Of a stretch of 64,000 bases of DNA, positions 9,557-21,660 are shown piece after piece. A program made the position numbers and the translations under genes. Within the stretch, counting starts at the first letter, position 1, and every line of letters begins with the position of its first letter. The notes under the pieces were generated by a model, which saw nothing but the letters and a program-made list of their open reading frames with translations, was not told where the DNA came from and did no database searches. Source of the DNA: Corynebacterium incognita (GTDB taxonomy: Bacteria > Actinomycetota > Actinomycetes > Mycobacteriales > Mycobacteriaceae); contig NZ_CP059404.1 of the NCBI RefSeq assembly GCF_014217255.1, positions 682,001 through 746,000 of the forward strand. Direction: 5' to 3'.

Positions 9557-9630
9557 TCGGGGCGACAGGATTTGAACCTGCGACCCCCTGCTCCCAAAGC
9601 AGGTGCGCTACCAAACTGCGCCACGCCCCG
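9557..9630 (-). tRNA. tRNA-Pro (anticodon TGG)
   Basis: Full cloverleaf on the minus strand: acceptor CGGGGCG pairs with CGCCCCG, the anticodon loop TTTGGGA is closed by CCTGC/GCAGG, and the T-arm contains GGTTCAAATCC. Anticodon TGG reads proline codons CCN. No CCA is encoded. Confidence 0.97.
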
Positions 9631-9714
9631 TAAGCTCTGCGCTGCGACTTTAAAACCACAGGCGCGTTTGCGTACGAATGGATACCTTACAACGGGCACA
9701 AAGCTTTCACCAAA

Positions 9715-11529
9715 TCAGCCCTGCCCGCTCGCCCACTGGGCGTAGCTGCGCGCGTAGCGGCCGCCGCGAGCGATGAGGCTGTCGTGGTCGCCGTCCTCGA
9801 CAATCTGCCCGGCCTCCATCACGATGATGCGGTCCGCCTCCCGCGCCTGGTCCAGACGGTGCGCGACCACCAGCGCCGTCCGGCCCTTCGTCACCGCCCG
9901 CGCCGCGCTCTCGAGCACCACGGCGTGCTCGCTGCCGGCCTCCGAGGTGGCCTCATCCATAATCAGCACCGGCGGCTGCCGCAGCACCATCCGCGCCAGC
10001 GAAATCTGCTGCGCGACCTCCGGCCCCACGTCCTCGTTACCCGCACCCACAAGCGTGTCCAGCCCGTCCGGTAGCCAGCGGTCCCACGCATCCGTCCCCG
10101 GCGCCAGGCCGACCTCCTGCAGCGCCGCGAGCAGCACCGCATCGCTCGCGCCCGGCGCGGCCAGCAGCAGGTCGTCGCGCAGGCTGCCGGAGAACAAGTG
10201 CACATCCTGCGTCACCAGCGCCACGTGCTGGGTCACCCAGGAGTTGGGCACCGTCGCGGTGTCCACCCCGCCCACGACAATGCTTCCCGACGTCGGGTAT
10301 TGCAGCCCCGCCACCAGCGCCGCCAACGTGGACTTGCCCGCGCCCGAGGTGCCCACCAGCGCGGTGGTCGTGCCGCCTGCCAGCGTCAGGTCGATGCCGT
10401 CGAGCACCGCCGCCCCGCCCGGGTAGGCAAAGGTCACGTCCGTGATGACCACGTCCGGGGCCGGAGACACCGTCACGGAAGGATCGGCGGTGCCGGAGGG
10501 GGCGTCGCCAAGCTGGGCCAAGGCCACCGCCCGGCCGAGTGCGGTGACCGCGTGCTGGAGGTCGCCGGCGAAGAGCAGGAGGTTGAACACATGGACCTCC
10601 AGGCGCATGATGAGCAGCATGGCTGCCGCTGCCTGGCCGACGGTGAGCCAGCCTGCGTCCACCATGAATTTACTCATCGCCAGGCCGCCGAGCAGGAGCA
10701 TGCCGAACGCCGTGGAGCCCTGGCTCAGCACCCGGTTAAACAGCGGGATCTTGTCCGCCCAGGCCTGCACGGTGTCCCAGGAATAGCTGGTCATGCGCTG
10801 CCGCGCCCAGCCTCCGAGTGTGAACAGGCGCAGCGTGTCCAGCGCGCGGATGGTGTCCAGCAGGATGTTGTTGCGCTGTGCTTCCACGGAGGAGACCACG
10901 TTGGTCACCGCGGGAATGTCGCGGGCCATAGTTTTAATCCAGGGGTACATCACCGCGCCGATGGCCAGGAACAGCACGAGGTACGCCGGGTGGATGAACG
11001 CCATGGTCGTGGCGGTAATGGGCACGATGAAGGCGGTGATCATGAGCCGGTCGCCCATCATCGCCAGGGTCATGACAGGGGTGTCGATGTCCTTGGACAA
11101 CCGGGTCATCACGTTACCGGTGCCCAGTTCCATGATGGTGGGCACCGGGGTGCGGATCACCGAATCGAGGGCGCGTTTGCGCAGGGACACCGCCGTGGTC
11201 CGCGAGCCGTGGTTGACCATAAAGGTAATGAGCACGCGCCCGACGAGCTCCACCGCCAGGCCCACCGCGACCAGGATGAGGGCCAGCCGCAGCGCCTTGT
11301 CCCCGCCGCCGAGGACGGGGACGTCCGTGCCACCGATGATGTCCACGACGCGCCCCAACACCTGGGAGGTCAGCGTCATGCCGGTAACGGTTCCGGCGGC
11401 CACCAGTACAAACAGCACAACTTTGCCCGCGCTCGGGAAGCCCGGCAGGTCCTTGAGGAAGCGGCCGATCGCCTTGGGCCCGGCGGGCAGGAGCACATCT
11501 GCGTGACGACGATCCCGTGACTCACTCAT
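9715..11529 (-). CDS. ABC exporter half-transporter, catalytic-site subunit
   Basis: Fused membrane and nucleotide-binding exporter subunit of 604 residues. About six hydrophobic segments lie between residues 30 and 310. The nucleotide-binding domain has an intact Walker [10 protein letters not shown] (about residue 393), Walker [10 protein letters not shown] (about 520) and H-loop VVAHRLDQA (about 556). The ABC signature is lost: where LSGGQ should stand it reads [14 protein letters not shown]. It overlaps the upstream partner gene by 4 bp, implying coupled translation and a heterodimer. Substrate unknown; siderophore- or lipid-type export are only possibilities. The strand shows no linked regulator. 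Confidence 0.85.
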   Translation of the reverse strand: MSESRDRRHADVLLPAGPKAIGRFLKDLPGFPSAGKVVLFVLVAAGTVTGMTLTSQVLGRVVDIIGGTDVPVLGGGDKALRLALILVAVGLAVELVGRVLITFMVNHGSRTTAVSLRKRALDSVIRTPVPTIMELGTGNVMTRLSKDIDTPVMTLAMMGDRLMITAFIVPITATTMAFIHPAYLVLFLAIGAVMYPWIKTMARDIPAVTNVVSSVEAQRNNILLDTIRALDTLRLFTLGGWARQRMTSYSWDTVQAWADKIPLFNRVLSQGSTAFGMLLLGGLAMSKFMVDAGWLTVGQAAAAMLLIMRLEVHVFNLLLFAGDLQHAVTALGRAVALAQLGDAPSGTADPSVTVSPAPDVVITDVTFAYPGGAAVLDGIDLTLAGGTTTALVGTSGAGKSTLAALVAGLQYPTSGSIVVGGVDTATVPNSWVTQHVALVTQDVHLFSGSLRDDLLLAAPGASDAVLLAALQEVGLAPGTDAWDRWLPDGLDTLVGAGNEDVGPEVAQQISLARMVLRQPPVLIMDEATSEAGSEHAVVLESAARAVTKGRTALVVAHRLDQAREADRIIVMEAGQIVEDGDHDSLIARGGRYARSYAQWASGQG

Positions 11530-13172
11530 AGCTCCACCACCTCGTCGGCGACCTGAGCCCAGGTGGCCGCCGTGGTGATGACCACGGTGGTCTGCCCGCG
11601 GCGAAGCGTGGCCACGCGCTCGGCGACGTTCGCGAGGGTCAACGAATCGAGCCCGGTGGTGGGTTCGTCGAGCACCAACACCTCAGGGCGCACCGCGAGT
11701 GCCCGGGCCAGTGCCACGCGTTGGCGCTGGCCGCCGGACAGGTTGAGCCCCGCCTCGCCGATGGGCGCGGTGGGCAGCGCGCCGCCTTCGCCAAAGTCGC
11801 CGAGGCGCGCGATGATGTCCTCGCACGCCGCGGCCGTCACTGCGGCGTGGACGTCGGCGGCCGGGATCTCCCCCAACGGATTGAGGTTGTCCACGAGCGT
11901 GCCCTCCATGACCGCGACCTTGTGCGGCGGGCACAGCGCACCGTCGGCGGCCAGCTGGGCCGTCCATAGCCGCACCTGCGCGCGGCCTTCGAGGGAGACC
12001 GGCCGCCACACTGTCAGCCCGCCGGGCACGAGCGGTGGCTCCGCACTGTCGCCGGTCGCGCCGGTAGGGGCGGCTGCCGGGGCGTCCGCCGGTGCTGCTG
12101 CGAGCTCAGCGCGCAGCTCACCGATGCGCTGCGCGGACGCTGCGCCGCGAGCCCAGAAATCAATGAGGAAGCCCAGCGAGACGCCCAACGTGGTCAGCGC
12201 GGGCGGCACCAGCATGATAATCGACATGAGCGTGCCCGCAGGCATCCGCCCGGCGTTGGTCTCCCACGCCGACCACGCCACGATGGCAAGCACCCACACC
12301 GTGCTCGTGGCTTGGCGCAGCAGCGAGAAGACGAGGATGCGGCGGTTTTCTGCGAGCATGGCCTCGAGTGCGTCGTCGGCAAGCGTGCCGAAGCGCTCCT
12401 GCACGATCGCCCCCGCACCCAAGCCCTTGACCACGCGGTTGCCCTGCGCGACGTCGGTGGCCAGGGAGAGGGACACGTTTTCCATCTCGCGGCGTCGAGT
12501 CGCAGCGCGGGTCAGCGGCGCGGCCGTGGCCCACGACACCAACGCCGTGCACACCGCGGCGATGGGCAGCACCAGCGCCACCTTCGGAGCGAGCGGCGCC
12601 AGCGAGATAATCGCGCCGATAAGGTACCCCACCATCACCAGGGGGAAGTTGAGCACCTGCTTGAGCTGGCCGATATAGCTGCTGTCCTCATCCATCGTGT
12701 TGAGGAGGCGGCCGGGGCTCACGTTCTTGGTGCTCGAGTCCAACATCCAGCCCAGCAACGAAAGGCGCAGGTTGTGCGTGGTACGGGCCTGTCCCAGATC
12801 CGTGAACGCGTCCAGGGTGGACTCGGCCAGCCACTGTACGAACAGCAACACGGTGATGATGACCGCGGGCCACACGAACACCGCCCAGCCAGGCTGGTTG
12901 AACACGTGCTCGGTGGCGCGGCCGACCACCACGGACAACAACGCGGATAACGGCGCGGTGATCGCCACGCTGACAACAATGGCCCACACCGCGGTGCGCT
13001 CGGCAAACATCAACTGCCACGTGGCCTTGGCCGGCTTCGCCCAATTGACGCCGCGCGCCATCGTCTCATCTGTGCGCGGCGCTTCCGGCGCGTACCACGA
13101 CCACGTGCGCAGCCGCGAGTACCGCGGGTACTCCCCCGGCGCCTCTTCGATATCACTTGCGGTGCTGCTCAT
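11526..13172 (-). CDS. ABC exporter half-transporter lacking Walker A
   Basis: The 548-residue partner of the downstream exporter subunit. It has an N-terminal cytoplasmic lead of ~80 residues ([18 protein letters not shown]), a six-segment membrane domain and a degenerate ATPase domain. Canonical [15 protein letters not shown] (about residue 476) and Walker [13 protein letters not shown] (about 498) are present, but no GxxGxGKS/T occurs between the membrane domain and the signature, and the H-loop histidine is replaced ([11 protein letters not shown]). About 60 residues of the usual NBD N-lobe are replaced by an Ala/Pro-rich linker (~345-375). It can supply only the signature half of a composite site to its partner. 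ATG start at 13172. Confidence 0.85.
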   Translation of the reverse strand: MSSTASDIEEAPGEYPRYSRLRTWSWYAPEAPRTDETMARGVNWAKPAKATWQLMFAERTAVWAIVVSVAITAPLSALLSVVVGRATEHVFNQPGWAVFVWPAVIITVLLFVQWLAESTLDAFTDLGQARTTHNLRLSLLGWMLDSSTKNVSPGRLLNTMDEDSSYIGQLKQVLNFPLVMVGYLIGAIISLAPLAPKVALVLPIAAVCTALVSWATAAPLTRAATRRREMENVSLSLATDVAQGNRVVKGLGAGAIVQERFGTLADDALEAMLAENRRILVFSLLRQATSTVWVLAIVAWSAWETNAGRMPAGTLMSIIMLVPPALTTLGVSLGFLIDFWARGAASAQRIGELRAELAAAPADAPAAAPTGATGDSAEPPLVPGGLTVWRPVSLEGRAQVRLWTAQLAADGALCPPHKVAVMEGTLVDNLNPLGEIPAADVHAAVTAAACEDIIARLGDFGEGGALPTAPIGEAGLNLSGGQRQRVALARALAVRPEVLVLDEPTTGLDSLTLANVAERVATLRRGQTTVVITTAATWAQVADEVVEL

Positions 13173-13497
13173 GGCTCAAAAGCCTAACCCAACGGCCGCG
13201 CTGACAAGGCCGTTTTCCCCCAATGGCCACCACCCCCGTCCCTCGGCGCGCCGTCACCCCCGGTTCCCATTGGCCCCGCACTGTGACACACTGAGTCCTA
13301 GTCGCGGTTAGATTGCACAGTGGTTAAAAGGTTTATTCGTTTTACGCTCGCAGGAAATTTATTACGCGGGCCCCTAAGTTTCACTCCACTAGCTTCACCG
13401 CTTTGAGGGTTCAAGATTCTAGGAGTTCCAACGACTCGTTGCGCTAGTACAGTTTGCTAGCCGACGTATCAACATCCTCAAGGAAAAAGGTATTCAC
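13173..13497. other. Intergenic region: divergent promoters and long csp leader
   Basis: These 325 bp separate the ABC exporter operon from the cold-shock gene. No ORF with coding character is seen. A long untranslated leader for the cold-shock mRNA is likely; TTGCGC-TAGTAC-like elements lie near 13438-13450 and TTAAAA near 13325, but neither promoter is certain. The cold-shock start has AAGGAAAAAGG just upstream. Confidence 0.4.
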
Positions 13498-13701
13498 ATG
13501 TCCCAGGGCATCGTTAAATGGTTCAACAGCGACAAGGGCTACGGCTTCATCACCCCTGATGACGGCTCCGCTGACCTCTTCGTACACTTCTCTGAAATCA
13601 CCGGTGGCGGCTTCCGCAACCTGGAAGAGAACCAGCGCGTCGAGTTCGAGACTGGCCAGGGCCAGAAGGGCCCGCAGGCCCAGCAGGTTTCCGCTGTCTA
13701 A
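13498..13701 (+). CDS. cspA: Cold-shock protein, CspA family
   Basis: Small cytosolic single-stranded nucleic-acid-binding protein acting as an RNA chaperone. The 67 residues make one cold-shock domain: [17 protein letters not shown]1 KGYGFITP (residues 13-20) and RNP2-like LFVHFSEI. Start ATG at 13498 has an AAGGA-rich ribosome binding site. Its terminator directly downstream has been interrupted at its end by an insertion sequence. Paralogues are common in corynebacteria, so the letter of the gene name is uncertain. Confidence 0.95.
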   Translation: MSQGIVKWFNSDKGYGFITPDDGSADLFVHFSEITGGGFRNLEENQRVEFETGQGQKGPQAQQVSAV

Positions 13702-13721
13702 GCGCTAACTCCCCTCGCACC

Positions 13722-13753
13722 AACCGCCCCGCCTTCTGGCGCGGGCGGTTTTT
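13722..13753 (+). terminator. cspA terminator, abutted by the IS insertion
   Basis: GC-rich stem AACCGCC-CCGCC / GGCG-CGGGCGGTT with loop TTCT, followed by TTTTT. The IS starts at 13755, so the original T-tract has been duplicated to the other side of the element. Confidence 0.85.
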
Positions 13754-13754
13754 G
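13747..13754. repeat. 8-bp target-site duplication, left copy
   Basis: GGTTTTTG directly before the left IS end; the identical 8 bp follows the right end at 15154-15161. Eight-bp duplications are usual for IS256-family elements. Confidence 0.92.
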
Positions 13755-15153
13755 GGGTTAAGTAGCAAAAAGTGTGTCCAGTAAACCGTGATACATGCTG
13801 GTAAGAGTAGATAAATCAGGGTGGAATAACGTCTGCGGCGTTATTCCACCTCCGTTTTCGTTCAATACCGGGATCTGACGAGCTGGTGTGGTAAGCGGAT
13901 CTTGTTTGCTAGTTCGGTGACTACAAACAGACCACGATGTCCCGGTTGTGCAGGGGCGATGAAGAAAAACGGCACAACAAAAGCAGGCAAAACCCGCTGG
14001 CGCTGCACCGCACCCAGCTGCGGACAATCCCTGACACGTTCCAGGACGGATAAGCGCCACACCCAAGATTTCCTCGATTTCCACGCCTACGTCACCGCGC
14101 ATAAAACGCTTAGCGCCATCGCTCAGGAACGTGGGCTAAGCAGGTGGAGTATGGATCGACGCTTCCGGCCGTTGTGGCTTATCGACATCCCCAACACGGT
14201 CGACCCGGAACGCATCTTTGACCAGGTCTTTATCGACGGCACCTACACCGCCGCAGGATGCCTGCTTATCGCCGCTACCCGCACCCATGTCATCACCTGG
14301 CACTGGGCGAAAGCCGAATCAACACAGGCCTACCTAGAACTGCTCAGCCAACTAGCGCCGCCGCTATGCGTTGTCATGGACGGCGGACGCGGCGCATATA
14401 GCGCGATTAAAAAGCTGTGGCCCAACACCAAAATTCAACGCTGCCTCGTCCACGCACAACGCGTCATACGCCGCTACACCACCAGCCGGCACGCACCCCT
14501 GCAGGACAAGCCATCTACCAACTAGCACTACAGTTCACCGCTGTTTCTACAGCGGAACAAGCAGCGCAATGGACAGTCCACCTACACGAATACGGGCAGG
14601 TCTACCACGACTTCCTCAACGAAAAGACACCACTGCCCAAAGACCGACGCACCGCCACAAAAACCTGGGAATACACCCACCCACGCGTGCGCCAGGCCTA
14701 CATGTCGTTGCTGAACCTATCGAAGAAAGGATTCTTGTTTACCTACATCGAACCCGACCCGAAATCCATCAACCCACAATGGGCATCGACGACAAACAGC
14801 CTGGAAGGAGCAATCAACTCCCAACTCAAGCTCTTAGCCCGAATACACAGAGGGCGTTCAGGAGAGCGACAACGGCGCATGCTCGAGTGGTGGCTGCACA
14901 GCAAAACGCAACTGCCTGACGACCCATTACAAATCGCCAGGCAGTGCAACTTCGGACTAGATCAACTCGCCAAAGTCAACGACCTAGAACCTGAAGACCA
15001 CAACGCAGCCGACCAAGAAACCGGACGCCCAGCCTTCTACGACAACACTATCCCAGACACCTACGACCCCGACATCAGAATCCGGAAAGGCCCACTACGC
15101 TAACCCCCGATGCCGACGACACGCCGGCAGACACACTTTTTGCTACTTAACCC
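13755..15153 (+). mobile_element. IS1249-like insertion sequence (IS256 family), 1399 bp
   Basis: Complete element bounded by perfect 24-bp terminal inverted repeats: the left starts GGGTTAAGTAGCAAAAAGTG (13755-13778) and the right is its exact complement (15130-15153). An 8-bp direct repeat GGTTTTTG flanks it. It encodes a single transposase, here broken by a frameshift. IS1249 was described from Corynebacterium; length and end structure agree with that group, from memory. Perfect ends and duplication suggest recent insertion. Confidence 0.92.
13902..15103 (+). pseudogene. IS1249-like transposase, frameshifted
   Basis: DDE transposase of the IS256/IS1249 type split into two frames. The first 207 codons (TTG start at 13902) have a CPGC...C...C zinc-finger-like N-terminus and the first catalytic Asp in QVFIDGTYT, the second in VVMDGGRGAY, then run out of frame at TTSR and stop at 14525. 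The next frame resumes with RTPAGQAIYQLALQF (around 14488) and carries the catalytic Glu region NSLEGAINSQLK to 15103. A single missing base near 14484-14492 (CGGCACGC, perhaps formerly CGGCCACGC) explains the shift. Programmed frameshifting is not known for this family, so I call it broken, or a sequencing error. Confidence 0.85.
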
Positions 15154-15161
15154 GGTTTTTG
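15154..15161. repeat. 8-bp target-site duplication, right copy
   Basis: GGTTTTTG immediately after the right IS end, identical to 13747-13754. Confidence 0.92.
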
Positions 15162-15239
15162 CATGTCCTCCTCGAACGGGGAGGAAAAACTAACCGGCGG
15201 CACGGGCTCGTCGAAAAGCACATGCCGCCGGAAAATTGG

Positions 15240-15311
15240 AGGGAATGACGGGAATCGAACCCGCGTCTTCAGCTTGGAAGGCTGAGGTATTAGCCACTAT
15301 ACGACATTCCC
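15240..15311 (-). tRNA. tRNA-Gly (anticodon TCC)
   Basis: Minus-strand cloverleaf: acceptor GGGAATG/CATTCCC with discriminator T, anticodon loop CTTCCAA closed by TCAGC/GCTGA, T-arm GGTTCGATTCC. Anticodon TCC reads GGA/GGG glycine codons. No CCA is encoded. Confidence 0.97.
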
Positions 15312-15444
15312 CTAGGGTGCCCTTTAATCTAACAAACACCGGTGGAATGCTACAAATCCCGCGTTGGCAGGGAACTAAAACCGTGCTGTAGCCGTTGTGA
15401 CAAGTGTTAGGTCAATGAAACGAGAAAAGGGTTTGGGACTTTAA

Positions 15445-16239
15445 GTGGCACTCGGAGAGCTAATCGTAATCGGTGCGGTCATCGGCGGCGGTGCGTGGTG
15501 GTACAACGCCAATTCTAAAAAGCAGAAGGCGCGTAAGGAAGAGGAAGCATTCCACGACGCACTCGCGGACGCGCGCCGCTGGACCGAGCGCCTCGGCGGG
15601 CAGGTTATGAACGTCGCGGGCAACGACACCGCCTCCACCCAAGCGATGGCGGACGCCTCCGAACGCTTTACCGCCGCGAACTCCGCGATTGCGCGTGCCA
15701 CCACGTCGAAGCAGGCGCTGCTCGCGCGCGAGTCCGCGCTGGAGGGCATGCACTACGTGCAGGCCGCACGCGACATCATGGGCATGCCGCCCGGGCCGGA
15801 GCTGCCGCCGCTGGAAGGCCAGCGCGAGGCCGGCAAGGTCACCGAGGAACGCACCATCGAGCACGAGGGCAAGAAGATTACCGCTTCCCCGTACGCGTCC
15901 GCGGCGACGCCAAACTACTACCCCGGCGGCAAGGTGGCCGGCCGCCCGGTCCCGGCCGGCTGGTACTCCACCCCGTGGTGGGCTGATGCGCTCACCACTG
16001 GCGTGTGGATGATGGGCTACTCCATGATGTTCAACTCGCTGTTCATGGGCATGAGCGGCGTGAGCTATGACGGCGACGTGGCCGAGGCCGGCGGCGTCGA
16101 CGCGGTTGAAGGCGGCGACATGGGCGATGCCGGTGACGCCGGTGATGTCGGCGGCGGTGACGAGGGTGGCTTCTTTGGCGGCGGCGAGGACGGTGGCCTG
16201 TTCGGCGGCGACGGGTTTGATTTCGACTTCGACTTCTAG
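15445..16239 (+). CDS. Hypothetical membrane-anchored protein with acidic Gly/Phe tail
   Basis: I do not recognise a named family. The 264-residue product (GTG start) begins with a short hydrophobic anchor (LIVIGAVIGGGAWWY), followed by Lys/Glu-rich residues and a helical region of about 100 residues with regular Ala spacing, likely coiled coil. A second hydrophobic segment lies near residues 175-205 (TTGVWMMGYSMMFNSLFMGM). The C-terminal ~60 residues are almost only Gly, Asp, Glu, Val and Phe, ending in alternating FDFDF. Such a tail suggests an unstructured or membrane-surface segment. It stands alone between tRNA-Gly and an aldo/keto reductase. Confidence 0.75.
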   Translation: MALGELIVIGAVIGGGAWWYNANSKKQKARKEEEAFHDALADARRWTERLGGQVMNVAGNDTASTQAMADASERFTAANSAIARATTSKQALLARESALEGMHYVQAARDIMGMPPGPELPPLEGQREAGKVTEERTIEHEGKKITASPYASAATPNYYPGGKVAGRPVPAGWYSTPWWADALTTGVWMMGYSMMFNSLFMGMSGVSYDGDVAEAGGVDAVEGGDMGDAGDAGDVGGGDEGGFFGGGEDGGLFGGDGFDFDFDF

Positions 16240-16250
16240 ATGTGAGTTAG

Positions 16251-17126
<876 letters not shown>

Positions 17127-17156
17127 AGAATATCTGGTCAAGGCCGCCCGAAAAAA

Positions 17157-17216
17157 CCAAAAGTTCCTACACTCGTCAGGATCTTCAACGATCCCCTGGG
17201 AGTAGGAACTTTTTGG
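17157..17216. terminator. Long hairpin between convergent genes
   Basis: Arms CCAAAAGTTCCTAC (17157-17170) and GTAGGAACTTTTTGG (17202-17216) pair with one bulge; a shorter pairing lies inside. It sits between the aldo/keto reductase and rpiB, which converge, and has A/T-rich flanks on both sides, so it probably terminates both. Confidence 0.65.
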
Positions 17217-17234
17217 TCGTTTAAGTCCTGCGCT

Positions 17235-17729
17235 TTAGGACTGCGGGGCCTCAGGCAGCTCGGGCGCGATGCCGGTGCGCTCGTAATCAGACAGAATGTC
17301 GATGCGGCGCTGGTGGCGCTCCGCGCGAGACCACTCCTGATCCAGGAAGGCGTCTACAATCGCAAGAACCTCTTCCTTAGAGTGCATGCGGCCACCGATG
17401 CCGATGAGCTGAGCGTTATTGTGCTCGCGGGCCAGGCGCGCGGTCTCCTCAGACCAAGCCAGGGCGCAGCGCGCGCCCTTCACCTTGTTGGCGGCAATCT
17501 GCTCGCCGTTGCCGGAGCCACCGAGGACGATGCCTAGGGAGCCAGGATCGTTGACGACGCACTGGGCAGCCTCGATGCAAAATGCCGGGTAGTCGTCGTC
17601 AGCATCGTAGGTGTGAGCACCGCAGTCAATGACCTCGTGGTCAGAGGACTTGAGGTGCTCTGCAATAGCATTCTTCATCTCGAACCCTGCGTGGTCCGCT
17701 CCTAAGTAAACGCGCATGGCCTTGATCAT
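17235..17729 (-). CDS. rpiB: Ribose-5-phosphate isomerase B
   Basis: Interconverts ribose-5-phosphate and ribulose-5-phosphate in the pentose phosphate pathway. The product is 164 residues from ATG 17729, or 160 from ATG 17717 (MRVYLGADHAGFEMK), which matches the usual family beginning; ribosome binding sites do not settle it. Visible motifs are LGADHAGFE, VIDCGAH, the phosphate loop IVLGGSGNGEQIAANKVKG (about residues 67-86) and the ARLAREHNNAQ stretch. It faces a small lipoprotein gene divergently across ~130 bp. Confidence 0.95.
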   Translation of the reverse strand: MIKAMRVYLGADHAGFEMKNAIAEHLKSSDHEVIDCGAHTYDADDDYPAFCIEAAQCVVNDPGSLGIVLGGSGNGEQIAANKVKGARCALAWSEETARLAREHNNAQLIGIGGRMHSKEEVLAIVDAFLDQEWSRAERHQRRIDILSDYERTGIAPELPEAPQS

Positions 17730-17861
17730 AGCCGTTATTACTGTCTTAGGGTGTTCTGATCACTCATTAAGTAGAAGAAAAAATGCACGCTTTGCCAAAA
17801 TTTGACTAAGCAAGTCCGCAGAAGTGTGGACGGCCGGGTGCAGGTGTGTCACACTCGGCAC

Positions 17862-18293
17862 ATGAAATGTCGTGCGCTTTGCTTTGCTTTCGCCGCCGCG
17901 ATGGCTCTGACAGGATGCTCGGACAACGACGCAGCCGGCCCAGCCACCGTCACGGTCACTGCCCCTGAGTCCCCTGCCACTTCATCGTCGTCGGCTCCCA
18001 CGACGACGACGTCTGCCGCAGACCCAACCACGAACACACCGACGCCGCAGGTAGAGCAACCGGAAGCCCCACAGCAGGAAGCCCCGCAACAGCAGGCCCC
18101 GCAGCAGGAAGTACCACAGGGCGGCGCCAGCCCTGACTGTCCGGCAGCCGAGTGCGGGTACGGCACCGCGCCCAACGGCAACCGTAATCCCAGCTCGGGC
18201 GAGCTACAGACCCAATACGGCTGCCAGCAGGGCTATATCACTGACGAAGAACTCTGCGCGCAGGTAGAGGAAGTCATCCAGAACGCGCAGTAG
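17862..18293 (+). CDS. Small Pro/Gln-rich lipoprotein of unknown function
   Basis: Starting at ATG 17862 (MKCRALCFAFAAAMALTGC) the product is 143 residues with a short signal peptide and a lipobox ALTGC (Cys19). It continues as a Ser/Thr/Pro linker, four repeats of the type PQQEA/PQQQA (about residues 70-90), then a small C-terminal domain with four cysteines (DCPAAEC, YGCQQG, EELC) that probably pair after export. The longer frame to 17802 lacks a signal peptide at its start, so it was rejected. Function unknown; likely cell-envelope attached. Confidence 0.8.
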   Translation: MKCRALCFAFAAAMALTGCSDNDAAGPATVTVTAPESPATSSSSAPTTTTSAADPTTNTPTPQVEQPEAPQQEAPQQQAPQQEVPQGGASPDCPAAECGYGTAPNGNRNPSSGELQTQYGCQQGYITDEELCAQVEEVIQNAQ

Positions 18294-18317
18294 CTCTTGA
18301 CCTCAAGCCCCCGGCTC

Positions 18318-18941
18318 TTAAGCGTTCTTGACCTGCGGCATCTCGGTGCGGGTGCGCTTGAGCTCATAGAAGTACGGGAAGCCCGCGAGGGTGACGGAGG
18401 CGTCGAAAAGCTTGCCTGCCTCCTCGCCCGTGGGGATGCGGGTGATGACGGGGCCGAAGAACGCGGCGTCGCCAAGCTTGACTACGGGAGTACCCACCTC
18501 GTCGCCCACGGCATCCATGGCGCCCTGGTGGTAAGCACGCAGCCTGTCGTCGACGTCCTCGGTGTTGGCCACGTCAGCGAAAGAGGCGTCCAGGCCGACC
18601 TTCTCCAGGGCGGTGGCGATGATGTCGTCGTAGGCGCCGAAGCCTTCCTTGCCGCCGTTGCCCTCACCGTGAATGATGGTGCCCATCGTGGTGTACAGCT
18701 CGTCAATCTTGTCCGGCTGCTCGTCCTTGACCTTGGCGAACACGCGGGCCGGGCCCCAGTTGGCCTTCATCTTCTCCATGTAGGCGGGGTCGAGGTCGCG
18801 GCCGTCATTGAGCACGGAGAGGGACATGGGCACGAAATCGACGGAAATGTCGCGGACCTTTTCCACTTCCTTCATCCAGCGGGAGGTAGCCCACGCGAAC
18901 GGGCACGAGACGTCGAACCAAAAAGTGACCTGTGAGGACAT
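18318..18941 (-). CDS. DsbA-family protein, mycothiol-dependent nitroreductase-like
   Basis: The 207-residue cytosolic thioredoxin-fold protein resembles mycobacterial Rv2466c: shared stretches are DVSCPFAW...SRW near the N-terminus, MSLSVLNDGRD, GNGG, GTPVVKLGDAAFFGPV and a C-terminal FYELKRTRTEMP. ATG at 18941 has a strong AAGGAG seven bases upstream, so the longer frame is ignored. The active-site motif is CPFA (Cys13), where Rv2466c has CPWC: the second Cys is missing. A one-cysteine mechanism with mycothiol is therefore implied. Divergent from pepN. Confidence 0.88.
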   Translation of the reverse strand: MSSQVTFWFDVSCPFAWATSRWMKEVEKVRDISVDFVPMSLSVLNDGRDLDPAYMEKMKANWGPARVFAKVKDEQPDKIDELYTTMGTIIHGEGNGGKEGFGAYDDIIATALEKVGLDASFADVANTEDVDDRLRAYHQGAMDAVGDEVGTPVVKLGDAAFFGPVITRIPTGEEAGKLFDASVTLAGFPYFYELKRTRTEMPQVKNA

Positions 18942-19044
18942 TGGATACTCCTTGTAAATAATTGCTGCGTTGTGCCTCCCCCAGACTAGGCCGGCGTTAG
19001 GCTGGTTGTCAGTCAACAATTCCCACAACCAAGGAGATAACGCT

Positions 19045-21579
<2,535 letters not shown>

Positions 21580-21589
21580 TGCTCCCTTT

Positions 21590-21650
21590 CGTTACTAATG
21601 ATCCTGTTTGCTTACTGCTTTTCGATAGACAAAACGGATCATTAGTAACG
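21590..21650. terminator. Long palindrome between pepN and crtI-type gene
   Basis: Arms CGTTACTAATGATCC (21590-21604) and GGATCATTAGTAACG (21636-21650) are perfectly complementary, with a further GTTT/AAAC pairing after a one-base slip. Loop ~22 nt. The two flanking genes converge, so it may terminate both; the absence of GC richness is unlike most corynebacterial terminators. Confidence 0.65.
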
Positions 21651-21660
21651 TAGTGCGGGA

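Noticed and set aside
13758..14102. Minus-strand ORF over the left IS end
   Set aside because: Runs across the terminal repeat and antisense to the transposase; no recognisable protein.
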